Shown here piece after piece: positions 1 to 8,864 of a DNA stretch of 64,000 nucleotides (positions within the stretch are counted from its first letter, which is position 1; each line of letters opens with the position of its first letter). Source of the stretch: Zestomonas carbonaria (GTDB lineage: Bacteria; Pseudomonadota; Gammaproteobacteria; Pseudomonadales; Pseudomonadaceae); contig NZ_CAJFCI010000052.1 of NCBI RefSeq assembly GCF_904061905.1, positions 1-64,000 on the forward strand, written 5' to 3'. A program made the translations under genes and the position numbers. The notes beneath the pieces are model-generated. The model saw only the letters and a program-made list of their open reading frames with translations, did no database searches and had not been told where the DNA came from.

Positions 1-29
1 ATTTCCCGGGTTGGATCCGGGCTATGTGC

Positions 30-152
30 TTGTCTCCCCTCTCCCGTTTACGGGAGAGGGGCCGGGGGAGAGGGCCTGCACGGCAGCTCCGAGCCGCCTG
101 AACCACCCTCTCCCCAGCCCTCTCCACTAGGCGTGCCCCCAATAAATGGGAG
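30..152. repeat. REP-like palindromic intergenic sequence
   Basis: This stretch between the window edge and the stop of the porin gene holds inverted copies of a C-rich/G-rich motif: CCCTCTCCCG next to CGGGAGAGGG around 38-59, then CCCTCTCC near 106 and 117 facing GGGAGAGGGA near 149. The arms can form hairpins at the 3' side of the minus-strand porin gene and may help end its transcription. No gene is seen in 1-215. Confidence 0.55.
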
Positions 153-215
153 AGGGAGCAGACGGTGCATGGACGAGGCTATTTCTTGCCTATGAACATA
201 GGATCTACCCAGTTC

Positions 216-1397
216 TCAGAAGTAGTAGCCGATATTGGCGTACAGGCGGTTCTCCCACTGGTCGCTGCCGCCTTCGGCCAGGCTCTGGGTGTAGCTGCTG
301 CCGCCGATGTAGGGGTCGTTCTTGCCGTGCAGCCATTCGACGGCGATCCACAGGTCCTTGAAGGAGAAGGAGGTGCCGGCGATGAAGCGCTGGGAGTCCT
401 TGAAGGCGCCCTTCGCTTTGTCGAAGCGGCTGTAGTTTCCATAGAACTGCACGCCGGAAACCAGCCAGTAGGTGCCGGGCAGGTCGTAGCTGAGGTGGGC
501 CACGTAGAGGTCGCCCTTGGCCGCCACGTTGAAGGTGCCGTCGTAGCCGCCGAAGGTCACGATGTCGTTGCTGCCGGCGTTCTTCGGCTTCATGTGCTGG
601 CGCACGGCTTGCAACGCCGTGCCCCAGGGGCCGTTCCGGCCCTGGTAGTGGAGGGCGAAGGCATTGCGTCGGCCGTCGTCCCCGGTGTCCTGGTTTTCCA
701 GGGTGGAGGTCAGCAGCGAGCCGCCGAATTCGGAGGCCCATTCGCCGATCTCGACGTGGCGCGCCAGGCGCAGGGAAAGCTTGTGTTTCTCGACGTTGTC
801 GCTGCCGTCGGGCACGTTGTCGTCGGCATCGGCCACGTTGGTCGAGTAGGACCTGCCGCCACGGCTGGTGCCTTTCCCCTGCCCGCCGTCGTTCAGGTAA
901 TAGGCGGCCTGCAGGTTCCATTCGGGCGTGCCGCCGAGGTACTTGATACCCAGGTTGTGCACGTCCTCCAGGCCGATGACGTTGCCCAGGCCTTCGAAGA
1001 AGGTGGTGCCGAAATAGGGCTGCAGGCCGAACGGTACCTGGTTCAGGCCGACGTGCACCTGCCGCGAGGCGTCGAACTTGTAGCCGACCCAGGCATAGGA
1101 CGGGAAGGCGATGTCGCAGAGGCTGTCGACGTAGTCGTAGGGATAGGAGCCGCCGTAGCAGCGGTAGGAACCCTTGCCGATCCAGGTGTCCGAGTCGTAC
1201 TTGACGTCGAGCCGGACGGTATCGAGGGACAGCTTCTGGATGTCCTGGTCCGGGTCGTAGTCGAAGCGGGCGCGCAGTGCCCCGCCGATATCCAGGTTGT
1301 CGGTGACCGGCGCCGCGATGGCCGCCTGGTCGAGCAGGGCCAGTATCGGCAGCACTGACAGGAGCATGGGGTTGCGGGTGTACTGGATGATGGACAT
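216..1397 (-). CDS. outer-membrane porin-like beta-barrel protein
   Basis: A 393-residue protein with a signal peptide (hydrophobic stretch at residues 12-28, likely cut after AIA). It has alternating aromatic/polar strands typical of an outer-membrane barrel and ends in a terminal Phe (YANIGYYF), the usual barrel-assembly signal. It is probably a passive channel for small solutes. I cannot assign it to a named subfamily; it does not read as a clear OprD protein. It is the last gene of the minus-strand run that begins at 5915. The gap to the preceding hydrolase gene is 95 bases, and an AAGAGGG ribosome-binding site precedes the ATG. The context suggests it admits the substrate of the linked importer and hydrolase. 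That link is inference. Confidence 0.75.
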   Translation of the reverse strand: MSIIQYTRNPMLLSVLPILALLDQAAIAAPVTDNLDIGGALRARFDYDPDQDIQKLSLDTVRLDVKYDSDTWIGKGSYRCYGGSYPYDYVDSLCDIAFPSYAWVGYKFDASRQVHVGLNQVPFGLQPYFGTTFFEGLGNVIGLEDVHNLGIKYLGGTPEWNLQAAYYLNDGGQGKGTSRGGRSYSTNVADADDNVPDGSDNVEKHKLSLRLARHVEIGEWASEFGGSLLTSTLENQDTGDDGRRNAFALHYQGRNGPWGTALQAVRQHMKPKNAGSNDIVTFGGYDGTFNVAAKGDLYVAHLSYDLPGTYWLVSGVQFYGNYSRFDKAKGAFKDSQRFIAGTSFSFKDLWIAVEWLHGKNDPYIGGSSYTQSLAEGGSDQWENRLYANIGYYF

Positions 1398-1492
1398 CTG
1401 GCTGTTCCCTCTTGTTGCTTTTCCATGGGTAATAGAGGCCCGTGCCGCGCGTGCGCGGCCGCTGAGCCCGGAGTCGCTCGGGAGTCGTCAGG

Positions 1493-2314
1493 TCAGAGCA
1501 GGGATCTGACCAAGGGGGTATTGGCGTCGCGAATGGTGGGCAGGTCGAAACGCGCCTGGGCGATCGCCTCCAGCTCCAGCTCGGAGCAGATCAACTGTTC
1601 GTCGCCACCCGCCTGCGCCAGGGTTTCGCCGCGTGGGCCGAGTATCCGGCTGCCACCCCAGAAGACCGTGCCCTGCTCGCTGTCGCAGCGATTGGCCATG
1701 ACCAGCGGGATGCCGTAGGTCATGGCGTAGAAGCGCAGGTTCAGCGCCCAGCCATCGGGGTTGGAGAACGCCGCGCTGACCACGCCCTCGGCCGAGTTGA
1801 TCGGCGCCAGGAGCAGGCTCGGGCGGCGGAGCATGGCCGCATGCACCAGGCCGGGATTCCACAGGTCCGCGCAGATCAGCGTGGCGGTGGGCCAGCCCGG
1901 CTTGGCGTCGCATAGCGCCAGGTGGTCGGCGGCGGTGAACAGCTTGCCTTCCTCGAGGCCGCCATAGGTCGGCAGGTTCAGCTTGCGGTGCACGAAGCAG
2001 GGTTCGCCCCCGCGCAGCCAGACCATGGCGTTGTAGAACTCGCCAGGGGATGCCCGCTCGACGAAGCCGCAGACGATCAGCAGGTCGGGAAACTCCCTGG
2101 CGAACGTCCGCAGGCGCTCGTCGCCCGCTGTCATCGCCAGGGTCGGGACCTGGCGCCCCAGCTGGTAACCGGTCAGCGACAGCTCCGGGAACAGCAGCAC
2201 CTCCGCGCCGTCCTGCAACGCCTGGCGGGCCAGGCGCCGATGGGTCTCGAGGTTGTCGTCGATGCCGCCCAGGCGGACCGGGATCTGCGCAGCGGCTACA
2301 CGAATGGTCGTCAT
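1493..2314 (-). CDS. carbon-nitrogen hydrolase (nitrilase superfamily amidase)
   Basis: A 273-residue single-domain enzyme of the nitrilase/amidase superfamily, which hydrolyses amide, nitrile or carbamoyl C-N bonds through a Glu-Lys-Cys triad. All three catalytic residues are visible: Glu44 in FPELSLTGY, Lys111 in HRKLNLPTYG and Cys148 in LICADLWNPG. No signal peptide is present, so it should be cytoplasmic. It starts only 45 bases after the full-length end of the upstream binding-protein gene and is followed by the porin, so it is probably co-transcribed with the ABC importer. The substrate cannot be read from sequence. The neighbourhood suggests an amide or nitrile imported with, or derived from, a quaternary-amine-like solute. 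Confidence 0.88.
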   Translation of the reverse strand: MTTIRVAAAQIPVRLGGIDDNLETHRRLARQALQDGAEVLLFPELSLTGYQLGRQVPTLAMTAGDERLRTFAREFPDLLIVCGFVERASPGEFYNAMVWLRGGEPCFVHRKLNLPTYGGLEEGKLFTAADHLALCDAKPGWPTATLICADLWNPGLVHAAMLRRPSLLLAPINSAEGVVSAAFSNPDGWALNLRFYAMTYGIPLVMANRCDSEQGTVFWGGSRILGPRGETLAQAGGDEQLICSELELEAIAQARFDLPTIRDANTPLVRSLL

Positions 2315-2359
2315 TGGATACCTGCGGGAAAAGGCGGAAGGGAAACCCGGCCGCTGTTG

Positions 2360-3247
2360 TCAGATCAGCCCCTGGTCTTTCAGGAACTCCCGGGCCACCG
2401 CCTCGATGGACTGCTTGGCGACGTCCACCTGGGCGTTCAGTTGCGACATGACCTAGTCATCGAGTCGGCCGGACAGCTCGTTCAGCAGGGACTCCAGCTC
2501 GGGATTGCGCGCCAGGGTCTGCGCGCGCACCACCGGGGCCAGGGCGTAGTCCGGGAAGAAGCCGAGGTCATCCTGCAAGGCGACGAAGTCGAAGGCGGGA
2601 ATGCGGCCGTCGGTGGCGAACACCAGGGCGACGCTGACCTGGCCCTCCCTGAGCGCCTGGTAGGTCAGGCCGGAGTCCATGCGCTTGATTTGCGAGCGCT
2701 TGAACGTGAAGCCATAGGTTTCCTGCAGGGGCTGCAGGCCGTCGGGACGGGCGGCGAACTCGGCGTTGCAGGCCAGCAGCAGGTCGTTGCCGTCGTTGAT
2801 CGCCCTGGCCAGGTCGCTCAGGGTCTCGATGCCCTGGGCCTGCGCCTCTGCGCGGCGCATCGCCAGGGCGTAGGTGTTGTTGGCCCTGGAGGGCGTCAGC
2901 CAGACCAGCCCCTTGGCGGCATCGAGTGTCTTGACCTTGGCGTAGCCGTCCTCGGCGCTCAGCCGCTCGGTGATCTTGTTGAAGGTGATCAGCGAGGTGC
3001 CGATGTATTCCCAGTAGATGTCGACCTGGCCGTTTTCCTGGGCCTTGCGCAGCACGGTGCTGCCCAGGCCGGCGCGCTTGTCCACCTTGAAGCCCTTGGC
3101 CTGGAGGTACTGGGTCGTGATGGCGGCCATGACCTGCTGTTCGGTGAAGTTCTTGCCGCCGACGACCAGCTTGTCCGCCTGCGCCAGGCCCATGGTCGAG
3201 AGCAGCAGCACGGCGGAAAGGGACTTCAGGATCGTTGTTATTTTCAT
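2360..3247 (-). pseudogene. quaternary-amine ABC transporter substrate-binding protein, interrupted by an amber codon
   Basis: This is an OpuC/YehZ-family periplasmic binding protein. Residues 1-24 are a signal peptide (MKITTILKS...LAQA), followed by the typical KLVVGGKNFTEQQ start. An in-frame TAG at 2453-2455 ends the product at 264 residues, after SGRLDD. The same frame then continues for 30 sense codons to TGA at 2360-2362, encoding VMSQLNAQVDVAKQSIEAVA and onward to a final DQGLI. That is the normal C-terminal helix region of this family. The gene therefore looks full length apart from one nonsense codon, for example a former CAG or AAG. The truncated protein would lose the last helices of lobe 1 and may not fold. 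Readthrough, suppression or a sequencing error are alternatives. An ATG with a GAGG site 9 bases upstream was chosen as start. Confidence 0.8.
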
Positions 3248-3285
3248 GGTCGATGGCCTCGTGGTTCGAATGTTGGAAGTGCAAG

Positions 3286-4029
3286 TCAGCGGGCGGCCCG
3301 CAGCGGGTCGACCCCTTTGGAAATCACCACCATGGCGATGCCCGCGACGCCGATGTCCACCAGCACGGCGAGCAGGGCGGTGGGAATGGCGCCGGCCAGC
3401 AGCATCGACATCTCGTTGAGGTCGATGCCGGTGAAGATCAGTTCGCCGAGGCCGCCGCCGCCGATCAGGAAGGCCAGGGGCACGGTGCCGACATTGATGG
3501 TCAGGGCGGTGCGGATGCCGGCGAAGATCACGAAGAGGGCGTTGGGCAGCTCGACCCGCAAGAGAATCTGCCGGGCGCTCATGCCCATGCCGTCGGCGGC
3601 CTCCTTGAGGTAGGCGGGGACGCCGACCAGGCCGGTGTAGGTGTTGCGCACGATCGGCAGCAGGGTGGCGATGCACAGCGCGAAGATCGCGGGCCGGCTG
3701 CCGATCCCGAGGAGGCTCATCGACAGGGCCAGCACCGCCAGGGTGGGAATGGTCGTGCCGATATTCAGGACCTGCATGAGGCCTTCCGCCAGGCGCCGTT
3801 GGCGCGGGCGGCTCAGCCAGATGCCGAGCGGGATGCCGATGAGGATCGCCAGGCCGCCGGACAGGGCCACCAGCATCATGTGCTGCTGGCTGAGGAAGAC
3901 GATGTCCTCGCGGTGCTGGAGCAGCTCGTCGATGAAGCCGCTGCCCATGCTGACCGCGCCGAGGACGAACATGCCGGCGAGGGCGAGGAGCCAGAGGAAC
4001 GACGAGGCGTGCTTAGTCACAGTGCGCAC
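3286..4029 (-). CDS. quaternary-amine ABC transporter permease (OpuCD/YehW-like)
   Basis: A 247-residue inner-membrane permease with about six hydrophobic segments and the binding-protein-dependent transport signature. The EAA-type loop is visible as YLKEAADGMGMSARQILLRV, which contacts the ATPase. It overlaps the 3' end of the ATPase gene by 17 bases and is followed 38 bases later by the binding-protein gene, so translation is probably coupled. In the OpuC and YehYXWZ systems two different permeases pair with one CBS-domain ATPase; the partner here is the gene at 5244. The likely substrates are betaine, choline, carnitine or related osmolytes, but the exact ligand is unknown. Confidence 0.88.
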   Translation of the reverse strand: MRTVTKHASSFLWLLALAGMFVLGAVSMGSGFIDELLQHREDIVFLSQQHMMLVALSGGLAILIGIPLGIWLSRPRQRRLAEGLMQVLNIGTTIPTLAVLALSMSLLGIGSRPAIFALCIATLLPIVRNTYTGLVGVPAYLKEAADGMGMSARQILLRVELPNALFVIFAGIRTALTINVGTVPLAFLIGGGGLGELIFTGIDLNEMSMLLAGAIPTALLAVLVDIGVAGIAMVVISKGVDPLRAAR

Positions 4030-5203
4030 TCCGGTTTTCCTGGGACTCCAGGGTGGCGGGGTGGGGATGGGCCTCGGGCGCGTCTTCCACCCGGCGGTAG
4101 GTGGCGCCCAGGTAGTGGGTCACCCCGCGCTGGGAGACTTCGCCACGGAATACGCCCTGGTCGTCCACGCAGGGTATCCAGGTGGTGTCGTGCCTGAACA
4201 TCAGCGCGGCCACCGTTCTCAGGTCGTCGTCGATATTGACGATGGCGCGCAGGCCGTAGTGGTGGTCGCCGCAGGTGCCCTGCTTGGCCAGGGCCAGGGA
4301 GCGGTAGACGGAGCCGATGGGGCGGCCGTTGCGATCGACCATGGTGATGGCCATGTGGTCGCGGCTCTCCATGAGCCGCAGCGCGTGCTTCAGGTCGTCC
4401 TCGGGACGCACGGTGGGTCCCGAGGCCATCATCACGTCCTTGACCTTGACCAGGCGCAAACGCTTGAGGGTCCGGTCGCTGCCGACGAAGTCCTCGACGA
4501 ACTTGTTGGCGGGATGGGCCAGGACATGGTCGGGCGAGGCGAACTGGACCAGCTTGCCGGCGTCGAAGATGGCGATCCGGTCGGCCATCTTCACCGCCTC
4601 GTCGATATCGTGGCTGACGAAGAGGATGGTCTTCTTCAATTCCTGCTGCATCTTCAGGAACTCGTCCTGGATGATCTCCCGGTTGATCGGGTCGATGGCG
4701 CCGAAGGGCTCGTCCAGCAACATCACCGGTGGGTCGGCGGCCAGGGCGCGGATCACCCCGACCCGCTGTTGCTGGCCGCCGGAAAGCTCCCGCGGGTAGC
4801 GTTTCAGGAAGGTGCGCGGCTCCAGCGCCACCATGGCCAGCAGCTCCGCGGCGCGGGCCAGGTAGCGAGCCTTGTCCCAACCCAGCAGCTTGGGCACCAC
4901 GCAGATGTTTTCCTCGATGGTCATGTTGGGAAACAGGCCGATCTGCTGGATGACGTAGCCGATGTTGCGGCGCAAGGTGATGGTGTCCAGCGCGCTGGTG
5001 TCCTCGCCGCCGATGAACACCCGCCCCGAAGTGGCCGGGACGATCCGGTTGATCATCTTCAGGGTGGTGGTCTTGCCGCAGCCGGAGGGGCCCAGCAGCA
5101 CGCAGATTTCGCCCTGGGGCACCTCCATGTCGATATGGTCGGCGGCGATCACCTCGCCTTCCTGCGTGTGGAAAATCTTGGTCAGGTGTTCGAGCTTTAT
5201 CAT
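4013..5203 (-). CDS. quaternary-amine ABC transporter ATPase with CBS domains (OpuCA-like)
   Basis: A 396-residue cytoplasmic ATPase that powers the importer. The nucleotide-binding domain holds Walker A GPSGCGKTT (residues 38-46), the Q-loop region VIQQIGLFPN, signature LSGGQ (140-144), Walker B MLLDEP (161-166) and the H-loop His198 in FVSHD. Residues from about 255 to 375 form a tandem CBS pair, the domain that senses ionic strength or nucleotides in OpuA/OpuC-type osmolyte importers. The C-terminal tail is polar and family-variable. The gene sits between the two permease genes and overlaps the downstream one. The length and domain order are normal, so this subunit looks intact even though the binding protein is not. 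Confidence 0.92.
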   Translation of the reverse strand: MIKLEHLTKIFHTQEGEVIAADHIDMEVPQGEICVLLGPSGCGKTTTLKMINRIVPATSGRVFIGGEDTSALDTITLRRNIGYVIQQIGLFPNMTIEENICVVPKLLGWDKARYLARAAELLAMVALEPRTFLKRYPRELSGGQQQRVGVIRALAADPPVMLLDEPFGAIDPINREIIQDEFLKMQQELKKTILFVSHDIDEAVKMADRIAIFDAGKLVQFASPDHVLAHPANKFVEDFVGSDRTLKRLRLVKVKDVMMASGPTVRPEDDLKHALRLMESRDHMAITMVDRNGRPIGSVYRSLALAKQGTCGDHHYGLRAIVNIDDDLRTVAALMFRHDTTWIPCVDDQGVFRGEVSQRGVTHYLGATYRRVEDAPEAHPHPATLESQENRSAHCD

Positions 5204-5243
5204 CGTTGTTCTCTTTCCTGTCGCCTGGGATTCGTCGCGGCGC

Positions 5244-5900
5244 CTACGCGGTTGGTTGAGTACCTTGCGGGGTCAGCTTCTTCTGGCAGAACAGCAGCAG
5301 GTAGTCGGCCACCACGGCGAGGACGCTGACGGCCAGGGCGCCGGCGATCAGTTGCCGTGGGTCGGTCTGCGAGATGCCCCGGCTGATCAGCGTGCCGAGG
5401 CCGCCCGCGCCGATGTAGGCGGCGATGGCCATCACGCCGATGTTCATCACCACGGCGGTACGGATGCCGGCCATGATCACCGGGATCGCCAGGGGGATCT
5501 CGACCATTCGCAGGCGCTGGGCCGAGGTCATGCCGATGCCCCGGGCGGCTTCCCGCAGCGCGGGGTCGACGTTGTTGATCGCCGTGTAGGTGTTGCGAAT
5601 GATCGGCAGTTGGGAATACAGCAGCACGGCGATCACGGCGGGCAGGTAGCCGATGCCCTGGCCGATCATCGAGAGCAGGGGAATCATCAGGCCGAACAGG
5701 GCGATGGAGGGAATGGTGATGAGGATGGAGGCGGCATAGAGCACGACATCGGCGGCACGCTTGTTCAGCGTGATGGCGATGCCGATCGGAACGCCGGTGA
5801 CGATGGCGAGGCCCACGGCGATGCCGACCAGGGAGATGTGCTCGAGGGTGAGCCGGCCGATCATGCCAAGGTTGTCGACGATGAAGCCCAGGGTTTCCAA
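5244..5900 (-). CDS. quaternary-amine ABC transporter permease (OpuCB/YehY-like)
   Basis: A roughly 218-residue inner-membrane permease and first gene of the minus-strand transporter operon. It has five to six hydrophobic segments and the EAA loop ALREAARGIGMTSAQRLRMV. No ATG fits. A TTG at 5900 is preceded at seven bases by GAGAGG, which favours it; a TTG at 5915 is the alternative and adds five residues. It works with the permease at 3286 and the ATPase at 4013. The 153 bases upstream (5916-6068) separate it from the sufE-like gene and should hold the operon promoter, but I see no convincing sigma-70 or other box there. Confidence 0.85.
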   Translation of the reverse strand: METLGFIVDNLGMIGRLTLEHISLVGIAVGLAIVTGVPIGIAITLNKRAADVVLYAASILITIPSIALFGLMIPLLSMIGQGIGYLPAVIAVLLYSQLPIIRNTYTAINNVDPALREAARGIGMTSAQRLRMVEIPLAIPVIMAGIRTAVVMNIGVMAIAAYIGAGGLGTLISRGISQTDPRQLIAGALAVSVLAVVADYLLLFCQKKLTPQGTQPTA

Positions 5901-6068
5901 AGCCGTACCTCTCAAGCTGTTGTAGTTATGGGGCCTGCCACTGTGCGAGTGGACGGCAGCCTGTGTCTTGGAGGCTTGAAATTATCGAGGCGGGCTGCAT
6001 CCCAACGAAGCGATAGCGACAAATAACGAACCTAAACCGACAATCGCTGGCGGTTTGGCGAGGGGATG

Positions 6069-6476
6069 CTATGGGCGAGTCAGCTCGCGCATCCGTTGCA
6101 GCACGGCGTTGAGGCCGTTGCTGCGCGAGGGGGAGAGGTGGCGCGACAGGCCGAGCCGGGCGAACCAGTCCGCCAGGTCGAGGGTGCGCAGTTCCGCGCC
6201 GTCCAGGCCGTCGACCCGTGCCAGCAGGACCGCCAGCAGGCCACGGATCAGGCGGGCTTCGCTGGCCGCGCGGAAGTGCCAGCGGCCGTCCCGCGCTTCT
6301 CCGACCAGCCAGACCCGGCTTTCGCAGCCGTGCACGAGGTTGGCGTCGTTGCGTTCGGCCTCGTCCAGCGCCTCCATGCGTTCTCCCCACTGCATCAGCA
6401 GGCGCGCGCGCTGCTCCCAGCCGGGGCATTGGCCGAAGGCTTCCAGGGCCTCCCGAGCACGCGGTGGAAGGCTCAT
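6069..6476 (-). CDS. csdE: SufE/CsdE-family sulfur acceptor
   Basis: A 135-residue SufE-fold protein that accepts persulfide sulfur from a cysteine desulfurase and enhances its activity. The acceptor cysteine is visible in VHGCESRVWL (Cys51 from this start). It lies 31 bases downstream of csdA on the same strand, the expected partner pairing, so the two probably form one CsdA-CsdE sulfur-transfer system in the cytoplasm. ATG at 6476 was preferred to the upstream GTG at 6482 because the two starts differ by only two residues and ATG is stronger. The isc-type pathway is not in this window. The naming as csdE versus sufE is by context. Confidence 0.88.
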   Translation of the reverse strand: MSLPPRAREALEAFGQCPGWEQRARLLMQWGERMEALDEAERNDANLVHGCESRVWLVGEARDGRWHFRAASEARLIRGLLAVLLARVDGLDGAELRTLDLADWFARLGLSRHLSPSRSNGLNAVLQRMRELTRP

Positions 6477-6507
6477 GGGCACAGCGTCCCGTAGGCGCGG
6501 CCAGATG

Positions 6508-7713
6508 TCACCGCAGCAACTCCAGGGCCAGGTCGAGGGCGTTGAAGAACCGCTCCAGATCGGCCGAGTCGCTGTACAGGCCGAGTGATACGCGCACCGC
6601 GCCGCTCAGGCCGAGCGTGCCGTACAGCGGCATGGCGCAGTGATGGCCGGCGCGCACGGCGATGCCCTGTTCGCCGAGCAGGTGGGCGAGGTCGGCGTTG
6701 TGTATGCCGTCGACCACGAAGCTGGCCAGGGCCACCTGCGGCGAGCCGAGCACGCGCAGGCCGCTGCGTTGCGCCAGGCCGTCGAGCAATTGGGCGTGCA
6801 GCGTGGCTTCATGGGCGGTGACGGCCGTGGCGTCGAGGCCCTGCAGATAGTCGAGGCTGGCGCCCAGGCCGATGACTGCGCCGATCGCCGGCGTGCCGGC
6901 CTCGAAGCCCAGCGGCGCCGGGCGGAAGGTGGCGCTCTGGTAGTCGGTGACCTGGACCATCTCGCCGCCGAACTGCCAGTGGTTCAGGCGCTGCAGGGCG
7001 TCCTCGCGGCCGTAGAGCACGCCGACGCCTTCCGGACCGTACAGCTTGTGCGCCGAGAACACGTAGAAGTCGCAATCCAGCGCCTGCACGTCGGGGCGGG
7101 CGTGTACCGCGCCCTGGGCGCCATCCACCACGGTCAGCGCGCCGTTGGCGCGGGCCAGGGCGAACAGCTCCGCCAGCGGTTGCCAGCGGCCGAGCACGTT
7201 GGACAGTTGGCCGATCGCCAGCAGGCGGCAGCGCGGGCCGATCAGGCGGGCGGCCTGCTCCCGGTCGATGGCGCCGTCCTCGTCCAGCGGCAGCACCACC
7301 AGCTCCAGGCCTCGTCGCTGGGCCAGTTGTTGCCAGGGCAGCAGGTTGGCGTGGTGCTCGGCGGCGCCGACCACCAGTTGGTCACCGGGATGGAACTGCG
7401 CCTCCAGGCCGTAGGCCAGCAGGTTGAGCGCTTCGGTACAGCCTCGGGTGAAGATGATCTGCCCCGGCGACTCGGCGTTGAGCCACTGGGCGGCCTTGGC
7501 GCGGCTGGTCTCGAAGGCGCGGGTGACGCGCTCGCCAGGCAGATGCTGGGCACGATGCACGTTGGCCACGCCGCCGGCGTAGTAGCCGAGCAGGGCATCG
7601 AGCAATGCCTGCGGCTTCTGGCTGGTGGCGGCGCTGTCGAGGTAGGTCTGGCCTTCCGCCTCGAGAGCCAGGATGCCGGGGAAGTCGGTGCGCCAAGGAG
7701 AAGAAAGAGTCAT
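6508..7713 (-). CDS. csdA: cysteine desulfurase, group II (CsdA/SufS-like)
   Basis: A 401-residue PLP enzyme that converts cysteine to alanine and a protein-bound persulfide. The PLP lysine is Lys223 in SAHKLYGP. The mobile active cysteine is Cys359 in RAGHHCAMPLY, the short-loop form typical of group II enzymes. EHHANLLPW around 119-127 carries the His that stacks on PLP. The linked csdE-like gene supplies the acceptor. The start codon directly abuts the 7-bp-period repeat element at 7709-7792, which replaces any normal Shine-Dalgarno sequence (only GTAGCTT precedes ATG). Start identity is supported by alignment of the N-terminus (WRTDFPGI) with family members from memory. Confidence 0.92.
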   Translation of the reverse strand: MTLSSPWRTDFPGILALEAEGQTYLDSAATSQKPQALLDALLGYYAGGVANVHRAQHLPGERVTRAFETSRAKAAQWLNAESPGQIIFTRGCTEALNLLAYGLEAQFHPGDQLVVGAAEHHANLLPWQQLAQRRGLELVVLPLDEDGAIDREQAARLIGPRCRLLAIGQLSNVLGRWQPLAELFALARANGALTVVDGAQGAVHARPDVQALDCDFYVFSAHKLYGPEGVGVLYGREDALQRLNHWQFGGEMVQVTDYQSATFRPAPLGFEAGTPAIGAVIGLGASLDYLQGLDATAVTAHEATLHAQLLDGLAQRSGLRVLGSPQVALASFVVDGIHNADLAHLLGEQGIAVRAGHHCAMPLYGTLGLSGAVRVSLGLYSDSADLERFFNALDLALELLR

Positions 7714-7792
7714 AAGCTACAAGCCTCAAGCTGCAAGTTGAAACCGCAAGGGCTGGTTCTTGCAGCTTATGGCTTGCAGCTTGTCGCTGCTG
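7709..7792. repeat. heptad-period inverted repeat element, copy 1
   Basis: The whole gap between dapD and csdA is made of two arms. The left one has AAGCTAC/AAGCCTC/AAGCTGC units; the right one has GCTTATG/GCTTGCA/GCTTGTC units. The arms are roughly complementary around a short G/C-rich centre and both keep a 7-base period. See the finding on this family. Confidence 0.75.
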
Positions 7793-8827
7793 TCAATTGT
7801 GCGCGTGCAGCGCTTCGTTCAGCTCGATGGCGGTCTTGTTGGTCTTGCACTCGACCGCGCCGTTCTGCGAATTGCGGCGGAACAGCAGGTCCGGCTGGCC
7901 GGCCAGGTCGCGGGCCTTGACGACCTTGACCAGGGCGTTCTGCTCGTCGAGCAGCGCCACCTTGGTGCCGGCGGTGATGTACAGGCCGGCTTCCACGATG
8001 TTGCGGTCGCCCAGCGGGATGCCGATGCCGGCATTGGCGCCGATCAGGCAGCCTTCGCCCACGGAAATCACGATATTGCCGCCGCCGGACAGGGTGCCCA
8101 TGGTCGAGCAGCCGCCGCCCAGGTCCGAGCCCTTGCCGACGAACACCCCGGCGGAGACGCGGCCTTCGATCATGCCCGGGCCTTCGGTGCCGGCGTTGAA
8201 GTTGACGAAGCCCTCGTGCATCACCGTGGTGCCTTCACCGATATAGGCGCCCAGGCGTACGCGGGCGCTGTCGGCGATACGTACACCGCTCGGCACCACG
8301 TAGTCGGTCATTTTCGGGAACTTGTCCACCGAGAAGACTTCCAGCAGGTCGCCCTTCAGGCGCGCCTCCAGTTGCAGCTCGGCCAGTTCGGCCAGGTCCA
8401 CGGCGCCCTGGCTGGTCCAGGCCACGTTGGGCAGCAGCGGGAAGATGCCGGAAAGATTCAGGCTGTGCGGCTTGGCCAGGCGGTGGGAGAGCAGGTGCAG
8501 CTTGAGGTAGGCCTCGGGGGTGGAGGTCGGCGCGCTGTCTTCGGCCAGCAGGGTGGCGACCAGCGGGCGATGGCTTTCGGCCAGTCGGGTGAGCAGAGCG
8601 GACTGCGCGGCGTCGATGCCTTTCAGCGCCTCGGCCAGCTTGGTGGCCTGGTTGTTGCTGATGACGATGGCCTGGTTGCCGCCGCTGTAGCCCAGCACTT
8701 CACCGACCTTGGCCACCAGTTCGGCGGAAGGGGAAAGCAGGGGCTGGGCGTAGAAGACTTCCAGCCAGTTGCCCTGGCGGTTCTGGGTGCCGACGCCGAA
8801 GGCGATGCTGAAGAGGGAGGTGGTCAT
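7793..8827 (-). CDS. dapD: 2,3,4,5-tetrahydropyridine-2,6-dicarboxylate N-succinyltransferase
   Basis: A 344-residue acyltransferase of lysine/meso-diaminopimelate synthesis that succinylates tetrahydrodipicolinate using succinyl-CoA. It is the long Pseudomonas/actinobacterial form of DapD, not the 274-residue enterobacterial form. The C-terminal half is a left-handed beta-helix built of hexapeptide repeats (for example GSDLGGGCSTMGTLSGGG and GEGCLIGANAGIGIPLGD). Length and family match what I remember for P. aeruginosa DapD. The next enzyme of the pathway, DapC, is encoded nearby at 11872, separated by the yfiRNB cassette. It follows the ArsC-like gene by 37 bases on the same strand. Confidence 0.93.
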   Translation of the reverse strand: MTTSLFSIAFGVGTQNRQGNWLEVFYAQPLLSPSAELVAKVGEVLGYSGGNQAIVISNNQATKLAEALKGIDAAQSALLTRLAESHRPLVATLLAEDSAPTSTPEAYLKLHLLSHRLAKPHSLNLSGIFPLLPNVAWTSQGAVDLAELAELQLEARLKGDLLEVFSVDKFPKMTDYVVPSGVRIADSARVRLGAYIGEGTTVMHEGFVNFNAGTEGPGMIEGRVSAGVFVGKGSDLGGGCSTMGTLSGGGNIVISVGEGCLIGANAGIGIPLGDRNIVEAGLYITAGTKVALLDEQNALVKVVKARDLAGQPDLLFRRNSQNGAVECKTNKTAIELNEALHAHN

Positions 8828-8864
8828 GGGATCGGATTTCCTTGCAGCGAAATAAGGGATGGAG

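Noticed and set aside
165..1358. A 397-codon plus-strand frame opposite the porin gene
   Set aside because: Antisense shadow; the minus-strand frame has a signal peptide, barrel pattern and terminal Phe.
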